64,000 nt of DNA from Doryteuthis pealeii (GCA_023376005.1 CM042157.1:87202652-87266651); one strand, 5' to 3'. Positions 34,740-45,640 are shown, counted from the stretch's first letter. The notes: generated from the sequence alone by a model not told the origin. Translations and numbers: made by a program.

Positions 34740-35012
34740 TTGGGGCGAGATAATTCAATTGGACACTCAACAGGTGGACACTAGCGACGCCGTCGACGAC
34801 AGTCGGTGAGATGGGCTTTTCTAAAAGGCCGGATGATAACACAAGCGAAAGGGATGGTCAATGTGTGTGGACAATAATGATGACCGAAATACGACGATGC
34901 CTTTAGCCGTATTCGCGGCGTCGCAATGCATTGACAATAGGTGTTCATTGAGGGGGGGTCGGGCTAATAGCCATTAAACAGGTGATTCATTCTTTGTTTG
35001 TTGGGGAAATGG
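34740..35012. other. GC-richer unique stretch
   Basis: No recognised gene or repeat. Higher CpG content than the surroundings. Confidence 0.3.
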
Positions 35013-35150
35013 AGCTAGTTTCTTAGAGAATCGGCCAAGGTGGCTTTTTGAGGAACTTAATTATTCTTAAGTAAAGACTGTGGAATCTAGACGAAATGGA
35101 TTGTCTGTTAACCACTGGGAGTGAGTTCAATTCACACAACTGGTAGTCAT
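35013..35150 (+). repeat. Dispersed repeat also at 36668-36808
   Basis: 'agctagtttctta.agaatc', 'gaacttaattattct.aagtaaagact' and 'gagtgagttcaattca.acaactg.tagtcattg' occur in the same order at 36668-36808. The second copy runs straight into a family T block. Confidence 0.75.
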
Positions 35151-35165
35151 TGTGTTGTATACTCT

Positions 35166-35205
35166 ATTTCTTCTTCTTCTTCTTCTTCTTCTTCTTCTTC
35201 TTCTC
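35166..35205 (+). repeat. (TTC)n microsatellite
   Basis: Uninterrupted trinucleotide repeat. Confidence 0.95.
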
Positions 35206-35648
35206 ATCTTTGGTATCTTATGTTCTTCTTCTAGCGTCTGGACTTCGTTTTGGGGATTTCGTGTCTGGTCTTCCATTGGCGATTTCTCTTTATCAGAAAC
35301 CCCCGGGTCATTGGTAGTTTTTGGATAAATAACCCAAGACATTGATTTTCTTTATATCATATTTTATTCCGAAATCCTCACCAGACTTACTTCGCAGAAT
35401 GAGTCAGCAGCGCGCTTAACGCGACTTACTACCTTCGTGGTTCGGCCGATACTCTAACTCTTTCTAATCTAAACCGGAAGAGGGGCTTCTACACCGATTA
35501 TCATGGTATCCACCTGAAAAGGGATCAGGATGAGATCAAGGCGTGTTAGTCAATCCTTTAAGGGCACCGGCTGTACTCATTCAGCAATTTTGGTTTCTAC
35601 AATAACTGTACATGAGTGTTAGGGTACTAACAATTATGTAACAATTGA
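35206..35648. other. Unannotated DNA
   Basis: Nothing recognised. GC-richer around 35390-35560. Confidence 0.3.
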
Positions 35649-35649
35649 T

Positions 35650-35704
35650 TTTAACGGCATGTCATCCCATGTAGTGTGATTTTATGCTTAGAGGCTAAGG
35701 TATC
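35650..35704 (+). repeat. Dispersed repeat family T
   Basis: 'gattttaacggcatgtcat' followed by a 'gattttatgcttaga' block, as in the other T copies. It abuts the LINE tail that follows. Confidence 0.55.
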
Positions 35705-35932
35705 GCTTTCACTGGAAAAGCAAAGACGAACTCAAAAGCGAAGTTCTCTTGTGAGGGCCAGTATATGGGCACGCCAGAGCGGGCCGTCCAGCAACTCTGT
35801 GTGGACATTAGATGTTGCCCAGAGGACCTACTGAGGAAATGAATGATAGGGACGGTTGTCGAGAGATTCTCAGGGATATCCGTGCTACTAGCATGACATG
35901 ATGATGATGATGATGATGATGATGATATACAT
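35705..35932 (+). pseudogene. RTE-type LINE 3' end with (GAT)n tail
   Basis: Short 5'-truncated copy. 'ggaaaagcaaagacgaactc' matches the WRSKDEL region and 'gggccgtccagcaa' the GRPA region, with a deletion after it. It then runs through 'gaatgatagggacgg' to 'tgctactagcatgacatg' and an ATG/GAT repeat tail. Confidence 0.8.
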
Positions 35933-36094
35933 TTGTATTTACATTTCTTGTATAATTGTTTCTTGAGAGTTTTTTGCACACAGATATCAACTATTCCTAT
36001 CTCATACAAATAATGTACGCACAGTTGTATAGTTTCAAGTATTCCTATCTAATACTGATGATTATACGGTATCAAACTTATAATTATAAGTATT

Positions 36095-36170
36095 CATTTA
36101 GCATTCAGTGCACCAAAGACTGTCACTCGGGAATTGGCCTGCAGATTCACTTGCACAGATGCAGATTTAT
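36095..36170 (+). pseudogene. LINE zinc-knuckle remnant
   Basis: The plus frame reads CTKDCHSGIGLQIHLHRC, i.e. Cys-Cys followed by His and Cys spaced as in the knuckle of the LINE at 20398. Only this piece survives. Confidence 0.6.
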
Positions 36171-36324
36171 TTTGGATACAACGCCATCGCCTTTAGTAGA
36201 CGAAAAGGTGCCAACAATAAGGTTTCAAGTAATTATTTCTATCTGATTATATTTGAAAAATATTAATTCTTTCCGCTGGTAGTCTTCCTTCAAATTCACT
36301 TTGATTGGTTGATTCATTTATTGA

Positions 36325-36400
36325 TTTTAAAATTCCGTCAACCTGTCAGGGTTATTTCATGCCTAGAAGTTATGGAATTGCATTCATTGGACATTTATAT
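36325..36400 (+). repeat. Dispersed repeat family T
   Basis: 'gattttaaaattccgtcaac', 'gtcagggttatttcatgcc' and 'tagaagttatgg' block. Confidence 0.6.
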
Positions 36401-36419
36401 CTATACTTTTATTTGCATA

Positions 36420-36665
36420 TTTGCAAACCCCTCCGCACGAGCTGGATATGACATGAGTTCAATTTCTTAAGCGGAGTTTAATTGGTTTGAAATCAGAGTT
36501 TTCCCTTCTCTTAGACTAGTTGTCTAACCGGGGTTAAAGAGCCAAATCTGCCCTACTATTTACCCATAGCCGGAGAAAGAACATTTAGATGCATACCTCT
36601 TCCAACGGTATTAGCGCTGTGGGAAATGCAAATAGCCTCGTCCAGGATTTAAACTCATGTCTTTT
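36420..36665 (-). mobile_element. SINE-1, minus strand
   Basis: The minus reading has the '...cgtgcggaggggtttgcaaa' 3' end, 'aacttgatttcttaagcgga'-type tail blocks, 'ctaagagaaggg', 'agctatgggtaaatagt' equivalents, and a tRNA-like head near 36660 ('atcctggacgagg'). The head is truncated. Confidence 0.75.
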
Positions 36666-36667
36666 CA

Positions 36668-36885
36668 TGTAGCTAGTTTCTTACAGAATCAGCGAAAGTG
36701 GTTATACTGATGAACTTAATTATTCTAAAGTAAAGATTCTGGATTCAAGACTAAATGGATTGGCTGTTCAACAAGAGGAGTGAGTTCAATTCAAACAACT
36801 GATAGTCATTGATTTTAACGGCATGTCAACTCGTCTTGTGTCCTCTTATGCCTAGAAGTTAAAGAATCGCGTTCATTGTACATTT
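36668..36885 (+). repeat. Repeat shared with 35013, fused to family T
   Basis: First 140 bp match 35013-35150; then 'gattttaacggcatgtcaac' and 'tatgcctagaagtt' of family T. Suggests T is part of a longer composite unit. Confidence 0.65.
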
Positions 36886-36904
36886 GTATTAACATTCTTT
36901 TGTA

Positions 36905-37505
36905 CTTGTCTGTTAAGCCGCCCTGTCCGCTGGGGCGTTAGACTGCACCTCTGCAGAGGGGTAAGACTCCCCCAATGGGGCCACCTGTTGGCCGTGGGTG
37001 GTGACCTGTGATGCTTAAGGATAGAGCCCAGGTGGATGAGCAGTTCATGACTTGCAATACTCCACTTTGGCCCTATCTTGGGCTAGACGGGCGGTCGGAG
37101 AGGCCCCCTCCGATCAATCGGCTGGTCACGTCAAGCCCTAGCACCTATATGATTTTCCCAATCCTATTGCCCATATGGCAAGCCCCAACCCCTTTTTATC
37201 ATATGGGTGCTAGAAGGCGGTGGTGGTGGGTCTACATGTCCTGGGAATTACGTTAAACTCTATCTGATGGTGAGGTTCTAGTTTTGGAGGTTTGGGGAAT
37301 GTGGAGCACCCCTTCATCAACCCATTGCTCCCTGGTCCACTCTGACCCGGAGTGGTAGTACCTGTTAAGGTCCATCTATGGGTTAAATAGAACAAATGTA
37401 TTTATAAAAATTGTATTTATCCATTAAGAATTGATTTATTTCAAAACTTTATCAGCATTAAATGACCCACTGAGGTTGATATGCCGTAAAACAAAACAAA
37501 CAAAA
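36905..37505 (+). mobile_element. Family S, longest copy
   Basis: Includes a GC-rich 5' part not present at 29615, with several short hairpins (CCTCTGCAGAGG at 36948; CCCC..GGGG at about 36970; GGCC..GGCC at 36979-36993). The conserved body (37108-37500) follows and ends 'gttgatatgccgtaaaac' plus an A-rich tail. The hairpin-rich head plus tailed 3' end suggests a retroposed structured RNA, but the parent RNA is unknown. Confidence 0.65.
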
Positions 37506-38330
37506 ATTCTCTGTTAAGAGTTTTTGCACACAGTTATATGATATCATGTATTTTTCTCTCATACAAATAATTTGCAAACAGTTGTCAGGTTCCAAGTGTC
37601 CATATCTAATACGAATATTTATATATGTTCAAGTAATTATTTCTCTTCGATAATATTTGAAGAAATAGATGAAATCGGCCATTTCATCTGATTCTGTTTC
37701 GAGCCATAAGTGATGATCTAAAAAGCTGCAACTACAAGCCAACTGTAGCCACAATGCTACATTCTCTTATCACGGTTCGTAAAAACTAGTTAATAGTTTA
37801 GTAAATATGGTGTTTATTGATTGGGTGTTAGTTAATTAGATACTTCTCTTTAAAAGAACACGTTAATTAAAATGAATGATAATAATCTTTTGTTAAAACG
37901 CCAAAGAATTTGAAAGACATCTAAATGTATTAAGTTATCTTAAGACCAATTGGGTATAAATTAGCTTTGAAGAAGAAGAAAAAAAAACAGTCCCAATAAA
38001 AGAGTGCATCATGTGGAGATGCGATAGAGGATAAAACTGTATTTTGCCGTTAAGTAAATCAACTAAATTGTTTAAAATACAAAAAATAAAATGTTTTGCA
38101 AGGATAGCAACGAAAACAGACAAACAACAAACAAGTAAACAAAAAAAGAAAAAAGAAAAAGAAAAAACATTTCCAAAAAGTTACCATTCAGAACCACCAA
38201 ATCTGATTATATATTTGACTTGTTATGAAGATAGCGAAAACAAAACGGTGTCTTCTGGTTAAAGTTGGCTTTAAACAAATAATTTAACTCTCAAATTTAG
38301 AAGAAAAAATCTTTGTTCAAATATATGTGA
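37506..38330. other. Unannotated AT-rich DNA
   Basis: Nothing recognised. A-rich run near 38090-38170. Confidence 0.35.
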
Positions 38331-38334
38331 TGTA

Positions 38335-38378
38335 CTATATATATATATGTGTGTGTGTGGTGTGTGTGTGTGTGGTGT
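38335..38378. repeat. (TA)n/(GT)n microsatellite
   Basis: Short TA then GT run. Confidence 0.9.
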
Positions 38379-38512
38379 TTTGGGCAGCATTCTTTCATTT
38401 ATGAGTTTAATTAAACAAAAGACACATCTGTTTAACAAAAAATTTTTGTGATTTTTTCAAGTTTTCTGGCCAACTTTTTTAATATTTGGGTGGAATTATA
38501 TATATAGAGAGA

Positions 38513-38706
38513 GATACCGCCCTCGCCAACTCAGCATGTGAGTAGCACAGGGAATCTGTGCGGTAAAGCAAGGAGCTGATGGTAGGTGTGGCGCTCCACC
38601 TCAGATGCAAAAGCAATCTCCTTGGTCTAGCGCTAGTGAAAAGGTGATAGGACTCCCTCGCTGATCGGCTCAATACCGCATTAGGCCGCCACGACGAACT
38701 TTACTT
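38513..38706 (+). mobile_element. SINE-2, 5'-truncated
   Basis: Shares 'tgtgcggtaaagc.a', 'ggtaggtgtggcgctccacc', 'caatctcc.tggtctagcgc' and 'ccgctcaataccgca...gaactttactt'-type blocks with the fuller copy at 58045. The tRNA-like head is lost. Confidence 0.75.
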
Positions 38707-38796
38707 ATATATAATAAATATATTATATATATATTATATGAAAGGAGACTTGATATTTTTTTGTTGATCAGTTTGTTTAAAAATCGTTTTGAATAA

Positions 38797-38872
38797 TAAA
38801 TTAGCGCTCTTAGAATAGTTCAAATTTATGAACGGTGGGATAACGGTTTTGAAACGATGACATCGAACGTTA

Positions 38873-38918
<46 letters not shown>

Positions 38919-38962
38919 AGAGAGGAGAGAAGAGAGAGAACTATTCTAAGAGCGCTAATTTC
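38797..38962. repeat. Perfect 24-bp inverted repeat around a (GT)n array
   Basis: 'aaattagcgctcttagaata' with gttc at 38800-38823 has its exact complement at 38939-38962. A (GT)n array (38875-38915) lies between. Likely a small TIR or foldback element with an internal microsatellite. Confidence 0.8.
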
Positions 38963-39096
38963 AACAAAAACAATCACAGTCCGTTATTATTCTGTGATAA
39001 ATTTTACTTTTCCTTATATCACAAAAGCTGAAGAGATTACTAAACAGATTGAAACACTGCAGCGTTTGGCTGAATAAAAATCACGCATTTTATTTG

Positions 39097-39166
39097 AACC
39101 TGTGTTTTTTCAAATTTTTCACTATATTACATACCGTCGGATTCACTTCCATTTTTTCTCTTCACA

Positions 39167-39227
<61 letters not shown>

Positions 39228-39228
39228 T
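39097..39228. repeat. Repeat shared with 53405-53530, then CA and TA arrays
   Basis: 'acctgtgttttttcaa', 'ttacataccgtcggattca' and 'ttcacaacacacac' also occur at 53405-53470, followed at both loci by CA and TA arrays. Confidence 0.75.
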
Positions 39229-39235
39229 CTGGTAT

Positions 39236-39640
39236 ACACTTTTGTAAACACTTATCAGGTGCGGCTAGGGATAATATTTGCAATAAATTTGGATAAATTT
39301 TGGGGAATGACATCCTGATAAGAACAACGCAGAATATAGAGTGAGTGAAGTAACGTAGTGAGTGAGTGCCAGTAACGTAGTGCGTGCCAGTAACATAGGA
39401 ACACAGTAGATGTTTAAGGGAATCACTCTACTATTGTAGTATCCGATGATATCAACATGGACTCATTCTTTCAACCTTACACAAAGGACTTAACATACTC
39501 GGCGATAATAGAAAAGAAGAAAAAAAACGAAAAGAGAGCATAAGCAAAAAAAAAACAAAAAAAACAAAGAAAGAAATAACCTACTTATATCAGGTCAAAA
39601 ACACTGATATGTATTCCTGTGTATGTCTGTGTGTGTTGTG
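39236..39640. other. Unannotated DNA
   Basis: Contains a short 'gtaacgtagtg.gtg' direct repeat at 39345-39390 and A-rich runs near 39520-39570; otherwise nothing. Confidence 0.35.
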
Positions 39641-39644
39641 TGTG

Positions 39645-40332
39645 TGCACTGCGTCTATACGTATGAGTGCGTTTGTGTGTGTGTGTCTGTTGTGTTTGTG
39701 AAGGTGTCTGCACACGTCTATAAGTATAAGCGCATTTGTGTGTGTGTATGTGTGTGTGTGTTGTGTGTGAAGTGTGTGTTGTGTGCGCGCAAGTGTCTGC
39801 ACGCGTCTATACGTATGCGTGCGTTGGTGTGTGTGTGTTGTGTTGTGTGTGAAGGTGGTCTGCACGCGTCTATACGTATACGTGCGTTTTGTGTATATGT
39901 TGGTGTGTGTGTGTGCTCAAGTTCTGTACGCATCTATACGCATGCATCGCGTTTGTGTGTGTGTGTGTGTGAAGTTTTGCACGTGTCTAACCGCATGCGT
40001 GCGTTTGTGTGTGTGTAATGTGTGTGTGTGTGCAGGTTTCATGAACGCGTCTATACGTATCCGTGGTTTGTATGTGTGCGTGTGGTGTGTGTGTGGGGCA
40101 GGTTCTGAACGCGTCTATACGCCTGCGTGCGTTTGTGTGTGTGTTGTATGTATGTTGTGTGTGTGCATTTCTGCCACGTGTCTATACGTATGCGTCTGTT
40201 CTGGCAGTGTTTGTGGGCGTGTGTTGTGTGTGTGTGGTGTGGGTCAGGTGTCTGCGCGCGTCTATGTATGCGTGTGCGTTTGTGCGTGGTGCGTGGCGTG
40301 TGTCGTGTCAGTGTGTGTGTGTGTGTGTAATG
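39645..40332 (+). repeat. 63-bp GT-rich minisatellite, about 10 units
   Basis: Each unit is a GT-rich spacer plus a conserved CG-containing core near CGTCTATACGTATGCGTGCG. Cores lie near 39651, 39714, 39803, 39867, 39931, 39982, 40047, 40110, 40177 and 40258. The period is a multiple of 3, so Cys/Val-rich frames of up to 216 codons on plus are repeat products. The alternating purine-pyrimidine sequence is strongly Z-DNA prone. Confidence 0.92.
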
Positions 40333-40335
40333 TTC

Positions 40336-40710
40336 CGCCAGTCATAAATTTATATTATAGCTATCGCTTTCATCTTTCGCCGAATGATAACATCAGATCT
40401 GATCTTGAACTGTTGAGTCTGTGAAAAGCCGCCGGACCGATCTTCTTCAATCTAAAGTCTTCGTCCACAACCAACCAACCTCGATTACAATCAAAGTTCT
40501 TCACTACAACGTACAGATGCTTCTAGCTATTTCTAGCAACTTTCCTTATATGTACACGCATATGTTCAAATAAAACAAAAGTTTAGGAGACTACTAGAAA
40601 AACGACCACAACCATATTCAAATTTAAAGTTCATAGCCTTGGTTTCTGGATTTATGAGGTGAAGTATTATATTATTTATTATTATTATATTTATTATTAT
40701 AGTTTTTCAC
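40336..40710. other. Unannotated DNA
   Basis: Nothing recognised except an ATT-rich run near 40665-40700. Confidence 0.35.
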
Positions 40711-40711
40711 A

Positions 40712-41085
40712 CCAAGCGTTAGCTGATGGTATTTCTTGAGTCTGAGGACAACAAGTCTCTTCAGGTCTCCAGGACTTTCTTCTGAGTATTCTAGCAGATT
40801 GCAGCAATGCAGTATTCTGATGGTCCGTTCTAAAGTGCACCAACTACAATTGTATCACTTGACCTTCATATCATAGCTTTTTTCAGTTCTCTGACAAGGT
40901 CCAGGTACTGGTCCATCTTTGTTTTCCTTCGTCTTCACCCTGTGATCTGCTGGAATTGCAGAAAAATCCACCAGTCTGCGTCTCCCTGCTGGGATGAGGT
41001 GATTCGTTTTTATCTCAAAATCCCAGAGAATGTTATGCGTTTCCTTCTCAGAGAATAGATTCCGGGTTTATGCATATACAATTTT
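40712..41085 (-). pseudogene. LINE C-terminus remnant, copy A
   Basis: Same LINE end as at 41275, plus-strand landmarks 'gctgatggtatttcttgagt', 'tctccaggactttcttctga', 'gcaccaactacaattgtatc' and 'aaaatccaccagtctgcgtc'. On minus this encodes pieces of the ...EIKT...DFAV...VIPI..GA.G... region with many frameshifts. Confidence 0.7.
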
Positions 41086-41274
41086 GTTGTATGGTCAAAA
41101 TCTAAATTTTTACATAATTCCAGTGGAAGCATCTTCCAGCCCAGTCATGCCTAGTTTGTATTTCGTTGTGCTAGTTTGCTACATTTCGCTTAGTACAGGT
41201 TTACAGTCTCATCTTGTCACGCATAGTCTACTTTGTAATTCCTTGGCTTAGTAATTTACTTGTTTAAGAGTTTT

Positions 41275-41745
41275 TACATCAGCGTCAGCTGATGGTCTTT
41301 CATGAGTCCGGGGTGACAGCAAGTCTCCTTCATGTCTCCAGGATCTTCGAGTATTCTAGCAGATTGCAATGCAGTGTCTGATGGTCACATCTTTCCTCTG
41401 ATGTCCAATTTCCCATCCCTTGTTCCAATCCCTTGTGGGACGCGTCCAATTGCACCAACTACAATTGGTATCACTTTGATTTCTTTATTCTCAATAACTT
41501 TGTTTCAGTTTTCTGGCAGGTTCCAGATATTTTGTCCATTTTGTCATTTCCCTTTAGCTTTACCGCCTGTGATCTGCTGAACTGCAAAATCCACCATTGA
41601 CAAGTTCTTCTCGTTTTGTAATCAGAACTAGTCTGTCTTCTTGCTGGTAGTATGTGGATTTCCGTTTTTATCTCAATCCCAAGAATTTATGCTTCGTTCT
41701 CCAAGAACAGATTCTGGTTTATGTCATATACCATTTTGTTGATGG
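41275..41745 (-). pseudogene. LINE C-terminus remnant, copy B
   Basis: On minus, fragments ILGIEIKTEIHILPARR, VIPIVVGAIGRVPQG and QSARILEDPGD are recognisable in order, as in the C-terminal domain of LINE reverse-transcriptase proteins. Frameshifts separate them. Copies A and B are direct repeats about 560 bp apart, by two insertions or a local duplication. Confidence 0.75.
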
Positions 41746-41924
41746 TCAAAGTTTAATTTTTTTTTGCATTAATTATTATTTATATTATACAAGTCCTCCC
41801 ACTCGAGCACGTTCTCTCTTTTTTTTTGTTATCAAACTAGTCTGGTCTCCTGGATGGGATATATGGGGTGATCCGCTTTATTCTCGAAGTCCAATTATTA
41901 TTTATTACTAAGCAGACTATGTAT

Positions 41925-42235
41925 ATACCGACAGTACTGATAACCAATTATTACAATGTTTTATTTTTATTTAAGTAGCGATTGCAAATAGTTCAATATG
42001 TAAAAATTAAATATCTTTATTTACGTCTTTCACGCGTTTTAATTTTTCTTTCTTTTCTTCTTTTACTGATCATCTAGTTCGATTTAAAACAAATTAGCGT
42101 CCATCGCTTCTCGCGCGCTCAACCCTCTTTCATATTTCCCCCACTGTTTTTCTTTTTTATTATATTTTCTGTGTACATATCCTTACTCTCTTCCCTTTCT
42201 TATAATAAATAACGAATGGTCCATTATTGTATTCT
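41925..42235 (+). repeat. Dispersed repeat family R, copy 3 (partial)
   Basis: Left blocks 'atataccgacagta', 'aatagttcaatatgtaaaaa' and 'atcgcttctcgcgcgctcaa', then 'ataacgaatggtccattatt', followed directly by a SINE-1 fragment. The right half of R is missing. Confidence 0.6.
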
Positions 42236-42239
42236 GATG

Positions 42240-42375
42240 GGTAAAAAGTAGTGCAGACTGGATTCTTTAAACCTTGAATATGGCAACTGGTGCAGGAGAA
42301 ATGAAACCAAGGCTGTTAAACGTTTACAAATTGAACTAGGTTCTCACCCTGTTACGTCCGGAGGGTTAGGCAATA
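42240..42375 (+). mobile_element. SINE-1 body and tail fragment
   Basis: 'agactggattctttaaacctt', 'caggagaaatgaa' and 'gttacgtccggagggttaggc' match the last half of SINE-1. The junction with family R at about 42236 is a nested insertion or breakpoint. Confidence 0.55.
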
Positions 42376-42740
42376 TATTGCAAAACAGACATTAGGTGAA
42401 AGCAACGGTCAGAATAAGCCTTGGAACGCCTAAGAATAGAGCCTATTCATGAGAAGGTCGTCGACCCAAACTTGTCTTTAATAGCTTAATTCTGAGTTTA
42501 AGACAGGAAATGTAATTACATTTCATTTCTTTCTAATTAAGGAATTCTTATAATTCTATAGGCCATCTGGTTTGAATTGTCTTAACTCGAAGCAAAATCA
42601 AACTTTGCCTCGTTTGCATGTTAGATGAGGCCCATTGTTATGCGCACAGATGCTTCCATTAACGGAGATGTCTTTGTGGGCAGCGGCAATTGCAGCCATT
42701 TTGCTAGTATTATTTATCTATCACTTTTTCCTGCACAAAG
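42376..42740. other. Unannotated DNA
   Basis: Nothing recognised. Confidence 0.35.
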
Positions 42741-42743
42741 TTA

Positions 42744-42925
42744 ATATATATATAATTATAATATTATATATATATATAATATATGTGGTGTGATGGTGTG
42801 TGTTATATAATATATGTATATATATATGTGTGTGTATATAATATATATATGTGTGTGTATATAATATATATATATATATTATATATTTGTGTGTGTGTGT
42901 GTTGTGTGTGTATATATATATATAT
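42744..42925. repeat. (TA)n/(TG)n microsatellite
   Basis: Alternating TA and TG runs. Confidence 0.95.
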
Positions 42926-43115
42926 AACAAAATAGATTATAGAGGATAGCATTATAGGTCTATTCAGGGAGCTTAGACAAAGTTTGTGGCGGTATGTTCA
43001 TATCTTGAAAACTACAACATACATTTCTTTCTTTTTTTTTTTTTTGGTCAACATCAAGGTTTTCTTTTGTAATTTCATATCACAGGATATAGAAATTTTA
43101 AAAAATAAAAAAATA
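42926..43115 (+). mobile_element. Half copy of the TIR element at 61815
   Basis: 'gattatagaggatagcatta', 'tctattcagg.agcttag', 'gtttgtggcgg', 'aactacaacat' and 'aacatcaagg' follow the left half of the 61815-62157 element. It also directly follows a TA array. Confidence 0.7.
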
Positions 43116-43189
43116 AAAAATAAAAATTAGTTATCTAAGTCTTAACTTTTCCCTATCTATCTATTTAGACTTAATACTCACGTGGTATA

Positions 43190-43600
43190 ATTCTCTCCTC
43201 TCTCCTCTCTCTCTCTCTCTCAGTCTCTCTCTCCTCTCCTCTCTGTCTCGTCTCTCTTTCTGTGTCTTGTCTGTTAATCTATCTATCTTAATATTTTCCT
43301 ATCTATCCATGCTAGCTACTATCTCAACCTTGGTATTACTATCTATCTATCATGCTATCTATCAATCTATCTCTTTCTGTTTTGTCCTGTCCGTCATCAT
43401 GGTCTTAACATTTTCCTATCTTAATCTAATCGCCTAAGCTTTAACCTTTAATTCCCTTTCCCCAAACTGGGTACTGTATCTATCATCTACTACCAACACT
43501 GTTGCCTATCGTAGCTATCTATTTCAATCTCTTCCTATTTATCTTGCTACACCTTCCTCTCTGTGTTTCTAACTAGTCATAACGCTGTTCATACTCTATT
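43190..43600 (+). repeat. CT- and TATC-rich low-complexity region
   Basis: CTCTC runs then degenerate TATC repeats with unique interruptions. Confidence 0.75.
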
Positions 43601-44590
43601 TATCTGATCTTGTTCCTTGTTATTGGTTTTAAGTACATTATGCTTTTTTTTTGATCATCATATAAAAATCCAACATTTCAACGATGACATAACAATCCAG
43701 GCACTCACAGTGCCTAAGAATCGATCAAATTAACAACAATATAAGTAGAATTTATCTATCTAAAAGTCAGTTATATTAAAACTTGGCATCATCCTTCTGA
43801 TGATGTAGCGCCCCCTATCAAGGACATTAGTGAACATCTAGTGGGGAACCGTACATTTCTGTAAGTTTCACTCATGAATTCCAAACAGCTTTGACGCAAG
43901 GATTTTCCACCATGTTACTTTGAATGGAACCATGTCACCCTGTGATCCTTTTCATCTTATTCCGCAGCCAAAACAGCAATGATTAATCAATCACTGCAGT
44001 TCCGAAAAAGGCAATGTTAATTCCCTTTTCTCCTTATTTATTTATCTCGCTTTTCCATTTGCAAATTAATTCTCGTGCCCTTTGCTCTAAAAATCTATTT
44101 TTCTTTTATATTGTATAAATGAATCACGACAATTTTGTTTTTTGTGCTGACAAAAACTAAATTTAAACAAGGTCGTTGATGCTTCATACCGAACACGACC
44201 AAATCTTTTTTCGTTTTGTCTTGTTTTTATTATTTTCTCTTTTGACTAAGAAACCATACAAGTTGTATTGCGAACGTGTAAATGCTAAATCCTGTATACT
44301 TTAAAAGAATAATTTTAGAAATAGACTCACCTCAGGACATCAGATTCATCAGCTGGAGGTAATATTCTCTAATATTTGTTTATATAGGATATTATATTGT
44401 TCATTTATTCAAGTAATTAAATTTCTTTCTTTATTTTTTATGTCTTTTAATAACTTCAAAAAGTTACACTGTGCCAGAACATCAAATAACGATGATCTTT
44501 GAATAAATTCTATTCCAAACATCTATTTGTCTAATAGGTTTTTTTATTTATTAATCATTTATTTATATATTAGATAATTAAATTAATTAT
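43601..44590. other. Unannotated AT-rich DNA
   Basis: About 1 kb with nothing recognised. TTTATTTA-rich near 44540-44600. Confidence 0.35.
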
Positions 44591-44609
44591 TTATTATTCA
44601 AAGGTAGTG

Positions 44610-45315
44610 CAATTAAATAACACTGTTCCAGACATAAAAAACACACTGCTTCCAGACAATCGAAAAAATTACCAATTCCCATGGAAACATGAAAGGAACG
44701 ACGACTGTTCCAGAACATTCAAAAATACTTGCCAATCAGAACATAAAAAACTACTACTGTCCTGTAACAACTATCAAAAAATAAACTTCAAATTCAGAAC
44801 ATGAAAAAAACCACACTTGTTCCAGAACATAAAACTACTCAATTCTTCAAATAAAAAACACACTGTTCCAGAACATTCAAAAATAACCTCAATTTCCAGA
44901 CACATAAAAAAACTCTACTGTTGCCAGAAACATCAAAAATACACAGTTCCAGAAGCATAACAAAATAACTATTAAAAAACAAAACAAAACAAAAGCAAAA
45001 AAAAAACAACTGTTCCAGACATAAAAAATACAGTACATGCCGCTTCCAGAATATCTAAAAACACACTATTCCCAGAAACATCAAAAATATACGGTACAGG
45101 AAGATAAATAAAACACACTGTTTCCAGAATATCCAAAGACCTGTTTCCAGAATAGATTCCAGAAAATAGGTGCCAGAACATCAAAAAAAATCACTGTTCC
45201 AGAACATAAATAAAACACCACTTGTTGCCAGATAGTCAAAAATTACAACTGTTCCAGAAACTACATTCAAAAACACACCGTTCGGCAGAACATGTCCAAA
45301 ATACACTGTTTCCAT
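44610..45315 (+). repeat. Minisatellite of heat-shock-element-like sites
   Basis: Imperfect 25-35-bp units like AAAACACACTGTTCCAGAACA. Exact TTCCAGAA occurs ten times: starts at 44708, 44821, 44867, 44947, 45044, 45122, 45145, 45157, 45197 and 45252. TTCnnGAA is the core of the heat-shock factor site. Units at 44708 and 44867 read TTCCAGAACATTC, matching the three-part site TTCnnGAAnnTTC. The match to HSE is a sequence fact; binding is inference. The array is not coding. Confidence 0.85.
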
Positions 45316-45409
45316 AACTTTCAAGTAGTGCAGATTTTAATCAACTAGTTGCTAGCTATTCTCTTCTCAGCCGTATAGTGACGTAGTTCCGTCTAGTTAC
45401 ATTTAACAA

Positions 45410-45640
45410 TTTTCTCTTTTAAATAATACAATTAGCGGGTTCGTATTGCTGACCCCGTAAAAGCATTTTCTCAAACGAATATCTTTGCATTGGACCAAGT
45501 AACTTGCTTAATACGTGATCTCTTTACTTAATCGTAAACCACGTCGGTCTAGTGTACATAAAAAACATCATTTTCAAATAATATCATTAACGAGTTCGTA
45601 ATTGTTTACTGGGTATAGCGTTCTATTAATCGATATATGT
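45410..45640 (+). repeat. Direct repeats also at 46240-46450
   Basis: 'attagcgggttcgtattg', then 'gacc.cgtaaaagcatttt' and 'gaatatctttg' recur in degenerate form at about 45590, 46240 and 46375-46430, on both sides of the family G copy. This suggests a local tandem or flanking duplication. Confidence 0.5.

Noticed and set aside
39774..40424. 216-codon Cys/Val-rich frame, first considered as a cysteine-rich secreted protein
   Set aside because: TGTGTG translates as Cys-Val; the frame is the GT minisatellite.
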